A DNA stretch of 64,000 bases from NCBI RefSeq assembly GCF_018446385.1, contig NC_055996.1, positions 15,239,317 to 15,303,316 of the forward strand. The letters are read 5' to 3'. Source of the stretch: Zingiber officinale. Lineage: Eukaryota > Streptophyta > Magnoliopsida > Zingiberales > Zingiberaceae. The position numbers were made by a program, and so were the translations under genes. Below the pieces are notes generated by a model. That model was given only the letters and a program-made list of their open reading frames with translations, made no database searches and was not told where the DNA came from. This document shows positions 57,241-64,000 of the stretch, in pieces. How positions within the stretch are numbered: the first letter of the stretch is position 1; each line of letters opens with the position of its first letter.

Positions 57241-59818
57241 ACTGACCCACTTGACTTGTCTTCTCATCAACCTGATCAATTCCTTGACCATCTCCATAAT
57301 CGGACGATTGCTCCAGCAATCTCCATATATTGTCAAACATCAAAACTCAATCCCAACTCAAGCTTGACTCAACTCAAGCTTAGTCAAACTGGTCAAACTT
57401 GCCCTAGGGAAATTGCCTCAACGGGAAGATCGTACCGGTTCCACTGTATAAAAATTTTGTACAAGTGTCGAACCTTTTCTAAACAACCTATTGTGTTATT
57501 TAGAAATTAAATTAGGAATCGCAAACGGAACTTAACATTATTGATTCTAAATTTAACTTATCTGTTCTTGATGGTTTAGATTTGGATCGCAAGCGGAACT
57601 TAACACTATTGATCCAAATCCACCTATGTTATAAAGTTGATTAAATATTTATTTCTAAAATCGGCTCCCAGGTCAAACATAGCGAGGCACTAGACCTTCT
57701 TGGGTATGGGATCATCCACCACTGCCTCGACAAAGCCTTTAATAGAAATTTAATATTTAATTTCCAAAAATAACATTAGGTTTAACCGAAAAGAACAATC
57801 GAATCACAAATTCGAAAAACAAAAAAAACACAACTTCGAAACAAATATGAAATTCTAGAATCATATGCCTCTTGTGTTTGGAATTCTAACAAAGAAGAAC
57901 TAGTATGATGTGGAAAATAATTACTAGTTATACTTCTTCTTTGTATGCTAATAACCTCGAGATCTTCTGCCGTATTCCTCGCCTCCTCTTGGACGTCGTG
58001 TGGGCGACGATCCTCCAAGATGAACACCACCCAAAGCTCCTCCTCCTCCTCTAGTATTCGGCCACCACCACCACCAAGGAACATAAGAGAGCAAGGGGAA
58101 AAGAAAGAAGAGAGGGGTTGGCCACAATGAAGAGCTCCAACAAGAGAATAAGAATTGATGTATCATGAGGTCTCCCCTCCCCTTCTTTTATAGTACTTGC
58201 CCAAGGAAAATAAGGAAAATATTTTTACAAAAATTAAAATCTTCCTCTTGTTTTTCCTTTTCCCCTTTTATTTTTCCTTTTCCTTCCTCTTGATTGATTC
58301 AATCATTGATTGGCTGGCCCCTTGCTTGGGCACCAAGCAAGGGTGGCCGACCCCTTAAAAGAGGAAAAAAAACTTTGTAAAAATTTTATAAGCAAAGAAG
58401 GAAAAGCTCTTATAAAATTTTACAACCTCTCTTTTAATTCCCTAAAGTGGATGTTAAAAAAAGGAAAGTTTTAAAAATTAAAACCAAGTTTTAAAATTTA
58501 AAACTTCTCTTCTAAAATTTCTTTTTTTAACATGGTTACAAAAATAGAAAGTTTCAAATTTAAAACTCCCTTCCTTTTTTCTGAAACCATGAGGATGGTT
58601 AAAAAAGAAAAGTTTTAAAACTTTTAAACTTTCTTTTAAACCATGTGGCCTAATTCAAATAAGGAAAGTTTTATATTTTAAAATATCTCTTTTAAAACTT
58701 GTAGATATCTACAAAGAGAAGATTTTAAATTCAAAACACCCCTCCTAGTTTGAATTTTATGGCCGATCCCCTTTACAAAACTTGTGGTCGGCCCCTTTAG
58801 AGAAGATGGTGGCCGGCCCCTTGGCTTGGTCACCAAGCCTTGGGCCGACCCTCCTCTTGGAAACCAAGATGGGCTTTATATGAGTGGATTTAAGGCTTCA
58901 TTGAGGCTACGACAGGGACCTAAAGGAGAAATTGGTTTTGGCCTTCTGACGAGCTTGAGTATCCTGTGTTCGCCCCGAACACACAACTCAAGTTCATCAA
59001 TAATAACTCATTCCACTAGAGAGTTATTATTGCACTATCACACCAATCTCAAATTATATTATGGGCTCCTTCTTATCATTAGTGTGTTAGTCTCCCTGTG
59101 TTTAAGATATCGAATGCCCACTAATTAATTGAGTTACTGACAACTCATTTTAATTAATGTCTTAATCCAAGAGTAGTACCACTCAACCTCATTGTCATGT
59201 CGGACTAAGTCCACCTGCAGGGTTTAACATGACAATCCTTATGAGCTCCTCTTGGGGACATTCTCAACCTAGATTACTAGGACACAGTTTTCTTCTATAA
59301 TCAACAACACACACTATAAGTAATATCATTTCTCAACTTATCGGGCCTATTGATTTATCGAACTAAATCTCACCCTGTGATAAGATAAAGAAATAAATAC
59401 TAAATATATATGCTTGTTATTATATTAGGATTAAGAGTACGCACTTCCATAACAACTAAGGTCTAGTTCTTTTATTAAGTCAGTATAAAAAGAACTTACC
59501 TAAAATGGTCTTATTCAATGCACTTAGAGTATACTATTATAATTTATTAGTCAAGATAAACCAATACCTAATTACACTACGACTATTCCAATGGTTTGTT
59601 CCTTTCTATCTTAGTCATGAGCAACTGTTTATAATTTATAAAGAACTAATAACATGATCTTCTGTGTGTGACACCACACACCATGTTATCTACAATATAA
59701 ATTAATTGAACAACTACACTTAACAAATAAATGTAGACATTTGACCAATGTGATTCTTTTATTTCAAAAAATAAATGTTTACAAAAACTAGGCTTTTAGT
59801 ATATACTCTAACATCCCT

Positions 59819-62374
59819 TGTTAGAGTGTATACTAAAAGCCTAGCTTTTTTAAACATTTATTTTTAAATAAAGAATCACATTGGTAAAAAATGTCTATAT
59901 TTATATGATAAGTGTATTTGTTCAATTAATTTATATTGTAGATAACATGGTGTATGGTGTCACACGCAGAAGATCATGTTATCGGTTCTTTATAGATTAT
60001 AAACAGTAGCTCATGACTAAGATGGATAGGAACAAACCATTGGAATAGTCGTATTGGTTTATCTTAACTATAAAATTACACTAGTACACTTTGGTGTATT
60101 GAGCGGGACCATTTAAGGTAAGTTCTTTTGTGCTTAAAAAATAACAAGACCTTAGTTATTATGGAAGTGTGTGCTGTTAATAACAAGCACATATATTTAG
60201 TATTCATTCTTTAACTTATCAAGGGTGAGATTTCGATAAATCAATAAGTCCGATAAGTTGGGAAATATTACTTATAGTGTGTGTGATTATAGAAGGAAAC
60301 TGTGTCCTGATACCCCCAAGAGGAGCTCATAAGAATTATCATGTTAAACCCTGCAGGTGGACTTAGTCCGACATGATGATAAGGTTGAGTGGTACTACTC
60401 TTGGACTAAGATATTAATTAAAGAGAGTTGTCAGTAACTTATTTAATTAGTGGACATTCAACATCTTAAACACAGGGAGACTAACACACTCATAATAAGA
60501 AGGAGCCCAAAATGTAATTTGAGATTGGTGCGGAAGTTCAATAATAATTCTTTAGTGGTATGAATTATTATTAATGAAATTAAGTTGGGTGTTCGGGACG
60601 AACACGGGAAGCTTAATTTCATCAGGAGACCAAAACCAATTCCTCCTCTCGGTCCCTATCGTAGCCTCTTGTATATAGAGAATTATACCCACCGCATACC
60701 CACTTCTTACCCACCCTTAGGTCGCCGACCAAGCTAGATTGGAGCCCAAGCTAGGGCCGGCCAAAGCCAAGAGTGGAGCCAATTTAAGGTGGCCGGCCAA
60801 AGCTTGGATCCCAAGCTTAGGTGGTCGGCCACTAGAAAATAAAAGGGATTTTATTTAAAATCTTTTCTTATGTGGATATCATGGGTTTAAAAGAGAGAGT
60901 TTAAAATTTAAATATTTCCTTTTATAGCTTTCTACAAAAGATTAAGTGAAAAATTTGATATCTTTCCTTATTTGTAGTTAAAAGGAAGATTTTAATTTTT
61001 GATAAAACTTTCCTTTTTTGTAACCATGTTCATGATTTAAAAGAGAGTTTTAAAATTAAATATTTCCTTTTATAAGTTTCTATAAAAGATTAAGAAAAGA
61101 TTTGATATCTTTCCTTATTTGTAGATTGAAATGATGATTTTAATTTTAGAGAAAAATTTTCTTTTTGGAAATCATCCACATGTTTTAATAGAGAGATTTT
61201 AATTTATAAAATTTCCTTTTATAACCAACCATGAAGGGAAAAATTATTAGAGAAATTTTTATTAAAAATTTCCGGAAACAAATTAGGAAGTTTTAATTCT
61301 TGTGTTAAAACTTTCCTTGCTTGGAGCTATGAGGTGGTCGACCATGTGGATTTAAGAAAAGGAAATTAGTTTTAATTAATTAAATTTTCCTTTTCATGGC
61401 AAAGAAAATAAGGAAGTTTTTATTTAAATTTTTCTTATTTGCCAAGACCAAGGATTATAAAAGAGGGGGTAGGGGTGCCTTCATGGGTAACAACTCTATT
61501 CTATTTTTCCTCCCTCTCTTCCTTGGTGGTGGCCAGCCCTAGACCTTGCTCTTCTCCTCTTCTCTTCTTCTTTAGTGGCCGGTTTCATCCCTCTCTTGGA
61601 GCTCTTGTTGGTGGCCGATTCTAGCTTAGAGAAGAAGGAGAGAAAGGAGGCTTTGTTTCTAGCATCCCTTGGAGCTTGGTGGTGGTGGCCGAAACTCTTC
61701 ATCTCAAGGAGGAGTGTTTGGCCGAAACTTGCAAGGAGGAAGAAGATGGGTTTGGGTGGTTCTCATCTCGGTAGATTGTTGCCCACACAACGTCCGAGAT
61801 AAGAAGAGGAATACGGTAGAAGATCAAGAGGTTGTTGCTTACAAAGAAAGGTATAACTAGTAATTATTTTCTGCATCATACTAGTTTTTTCTTTGTATGA
61901 ATTCCAAACACAAGAGGCATATAATTCTAGGTTTCGAATTTGTGATTCGAGTTTGTGTTTTTTTTTGTTTTTCGAATTTGTGATTTGATTGTTCCTTTTG
62001 GTTAAACGTAGGGTTATATAAGGAAATTAAATATTAGATTTCATTGAAAGACTTTGTCTAGGAAGTAGTGGTTGCTCCCATATCCAAGAAGGCCTAGTGC
62101 CTCGCCATGTTTAACCTGGAAGCCAATTTCTGAAATTAATATTTAATTGAATTTATAACATAGGTGGATTTGGATCAATAATGTTAAGCATCATTTGCAA
62201 TCCAAATCTAAACCATTAAGAACAGATAAGTTAAATTTGGAATCAATAATGTTAAGTTCCGTTTGCGATTCTGAATTTAATTTCTAAAGAACACAATAGG
62301 TTATTAGGATAGGTTCGACACTTGTACAAAATTTTTGTACAGTGAAACCGGTATGATCTTCCTAGGACTAACCA
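59819..62374 (+). mobile_element. Solo copia-type LTR, plus orientation
   Basis: It begins TGTTAGAGTGTATACTAAAA and ends CTTCCTAGGACTAACCA, 2556 bp. Its sequence is the inverse of the LTR at 55416-59813 along its length, with divergence. Only TCCCT (59814-59818) separates the two. The right flank is TCATA, so no matching target duplication is visible for this copy. Confidence 0.88.
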
Positions 62375-62882
62375 TCATATCAGGTCTAATAACAAAAAAA
62401 AAAGAAAAAAGAAAGAAAAAAAAAGAAAGAAAGAGAGATTTAGACCTAGAGAGCTCCGATTGCACCCATTTCAGTTTTTGTGAATTTCTAATTTTGCAAG
62501 GAGTTCAAATATCCTCTCTATTGTTATTTTTGGCATTCTTAGTGGTGGACCAGAGGTTTTGAAAAACCTAAAATGTATAGGGATTATTTTGCTGATTCTT
62601 TCTTATTATATTTTAACATCTTTTAGAAGTTAAAATAAATAATAGATAGTATATTTTAACTCCATGCAATATTAGAAATCTACAGAAACTGAAATGAGTG
62701 CAATCAGAGCTCTCTAAGTCCATCAGTGAGTTTTGACCGAAACCCACTGATGGACCTAGAGAGCTCCGATTGCACCCATTTCAGTTCCTGTGGATTTCTA
62801 AAATTGCAAGGAGTCCAAATATGCTCTTCATTATTATTTTCGACATTCCTAGTGGTAGACCAGATGTTTTAAAAAACCTAAA

Positions 62883-62916
<34 letters not shown>

Positions 62917-63520
62917 TTTTTAAAATTTTTTTTTTTTGTTATTAGGCTTGATATCTCCCATATCAGGCCCACGTTGGGCCTGATATGGGGAGATATCAGG
63001 CCCACATTAGACCTGATATGAAGAGATATCAGGCCCAACGTGGGCCTGATATCTCTTCATATCAGGCCTAATAACAAAAAGAAAAAAAAGAACGGTAGAT
63101 TTAGGCTTTTCAAAACCTCTGGTCCACCACTAGGAATGTCAAAAAAAATAATGGAGAGTATATTAGGACTCCTTGCAATTTTAGAAATACATAGGAACTG
63201 AAATGTGTGCAATCGGAGCTCTCTAGGTCCAAAAGTGAGTTTCGGTTAAAGTCCACTGATCGACTTAGAGACCTCAGATTGCAATCATTTCAGATCCTGT
63301 AGATTTCTAAAATTGCAAGGAGTCTAAATATGCTCTCCATTGTTATTTTCGACATTTCTAGTAGTGGACTAGAGGTGTTGAGAAATCTAAATCTCTCCTT
63401 TTTTTCCTTTTTTGTTTTTTTCCCTGTTGTTAGGCCTGATATCTCTCCATATCAGGCCCACTTTGGGCCTGATATGGAGAGATATCAAGCTCAATGTGGG
63501 TTTGATCTCTTATAACATGT
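62375..63520. repeat. Right arm: cluster of the same palindromic units
   Basis: Unit A centres are near 62740 and 63240, and unit B copies are near 62945-63075 and 63430-63490. The order mirrors the left arm near 52900-53300. The arm continues outward as the non-palindromic terminal sequence to 63770. Confidence 0.85.
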
Positions 63521-63770
63521 TTGAGAAAAAAATAAAAAAAAAACAAAGAGAAGATAAAAAAGAAGAAGGAAAGAGAAGATACATTGCATGCATAATAGGA
63601 AAGAGAAGAGAGAGAAATGACAAAGAAAAGAAAAAGGAAATCAATTAAATTTGTTAGGAGGGTAGAATAGGAAGACCACTGTAAAAAGGTGCGCCATTTG
63701 GTAAATGCTAAAGTAGTATGCTTCTTTTGGTAAATTCAAAAACCTAAGTACGCCTTTTGGTAAATTGTCG

Positions 63771-63781
63771 TACTAATGGCG
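63771..63781. repeat. Right flanking direct repeat of the giant element
   Basis: TACTAATGGCG, the same as 52606-52616 and in the same orientation, directly follows the inverted terminus. Confidence 0.8.
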
Positions 63782-64000
63782 TAAACATTTTTCTCCCTCT
63801 CTCTCTTAGCAAGTGCAGGTCTAATATCTTTTCTTAATTCTTTGATTTCAAAAATCTAGTGCTATGTTTTAGTGGCGAGATCATTTCCCACTGAAAGTCT
63901 ACGCAACTGTCTTCGTGTGTTCCTTAGGTGGCGTCAAGAGTTTCCAACGAAATCTACAATGATCGTCTCTCTGCAATGAAGGGTTTAAGGTTTTCATCAA
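63782..64000 (+). other. Right flank, possible exon start at the window edge
   Basis: After the giant element the sequence is unique-looking. An acceptor-like TTCCTTAG at 63921-63928 is followed by an open plus-strand stretch (VASRVSNEIYNDRLSAMKGL) to the window end. I do not recognise the protein, and 24 codons are too few to be sure it is coding. Confidence 0.2.

Larger units (their letters stand above)
55436..57423. mobile_element. Solo LTR of a different retrotransposon family, nested
   Basis: The insert begins TGTTGGAACCGATATGG and ends near TTGCCTCAAC. GGAAG is duplicated at 55431-55435 and 57424-57428. Removal restores CCCTAGGAAGATCGTACCGG, which matches the corresponding end of the inverted LTR at 59819-62374, so the boundaries are well supported. 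It is 1988 bp long with a palindrome array (56028-56390) and two sets of tandem repeats. Its superfamily was not determined. Confidence 0.85.
55416..59813 (-). mobile_element. Solo copia-type LTR, minus orientation, split by another solo LTR
   Basis: In the window it starts TGTTGGTTGGCCCTAGGAAG (55416-55435), is interrupted by the solo LTR at 55436-57423, and resumes at 57424 with GGAAGATCGTACCGG. It ends CTCTAACA at 59813. Without the insertion it is about 2.4 kb. It is related to the LTRs at 686 and 15036. The flanks ACCCT (55411-55415) and TCCCT (59814-59818) nearly match and may be its target duplication. Confidence 0.85.
52615..63770. mobile_element. Giant foldback element with long inverted arms (MULE-type inferred)
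   Basis: The left end (CGGCCATTTATCAAAAGATG) and the reverse complement of the right end (CGACAATTTACCAAAAGGCG) match, and the match continues inward for more than 1 kb. Examples are AAATTTAATTGATTTC at 52733-52748 against GAAATCAATTAAATTT at 63637-63652, and CTCAAACATGTTATAAGAG at 52877-52895 against its inverse near 63510. A direct repeat TACTAATGGCG flanks it. A duplication of 9-11 bp points to Mutator-like transposition. Without nested retrotransposon LTRs (55416-62374) it is about 4.2 kb. Arms consist of two kinds of palindromic units. No transposase was found. Family assignment is inference. Confidence 0.75.

Noticed and set aside
57402-57411. CCCTAGGGAA as a 9-10 bp duplication for the nested solo LTR
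   Set aside because: It resembles 55426-55434 by chance. GGAAG at 55431 and 57424 restores an uninterrupted LTR that matches the copy at 59819-62374, so the 5 bp duplication is preferred.

Overview
The window is nuclear DNA from a flowering plant. Its genes have plant-type introns, and they include plant-specific families: a GRAS/HAM factor with a miR171 site, a neprosin-domain protein, a TOM2A-type tetraspanin and a TRM/DUF4378 protein. The GC-rich starts of the first exons and the general look of the repeats suggest a monocot, possibly Zingiberales (ginger relatives). That placement is inference. No bacterial, organellar, tRNA or rRNA gene was seen.

Region 1 (1-23.2 kb) is a nested stack of LTR-retrotransposon fossils. 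The oldest layer is a decayed minus-strand Ty1/copia relic (about 18.47-22.84 kb). A Tat-type Ty3/gypsy element, whose 5' part lies outside the window, sits in it (1-18.47 kb). That gypsy element was hit twice. A full-length minus-strand copia element with 2.65 kb LTRs and TCAAC duplications lies at 686-10565 in its integrase, and a solo copia LTR with CCACC duplications lies at 15036-17646 in its 3' LTR. The gypsy 3' region carries a minisatellite and an antisense accessory ORF typical of its lineage.

Region 2 (23.2-52 kb) is the gene-bearing part. In order it holds: a conserved three-exon protein of unknown function (minus, 23257-27730); divergently from it a seven-exon neprosin/DUF239 secreted peptidase-like gene (plus, 28719-30919); a palindromic MULE-type MITE; a six-exon TOM2A-type tetraspanin (plus, 34377-39338) with a hAT MITE, a SINE and a GC-AG intron; convergently a TRM/DUF4378 gene (minus, 40149-43015); a decayed copy of the thiamine gene TH2 (minus, about 44.5-49.45 kb) with a Tourist-like insertion; and an intronless HAM/SCL6-type GRAS gene (minus, 49909-51939) with a perfect miR171 site. 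These genes do not form a pathway; they are ordinary neighbouring plant genes.

Region 3 (52-64 kb) is one giant inverted-repeat element (52615-63770) flanked by a direct repeat TACTAATGGCG. Its arms are built of repeated palindromes. Inside it sit two copia-type solo LTRs in opposite orientation only 5 bp apart (55416-59813 and 59819-62374), and a third solo LTR (55436-57423) is nested in the first. The structure starts about 0.68 kb upstream of the HAM start codon.
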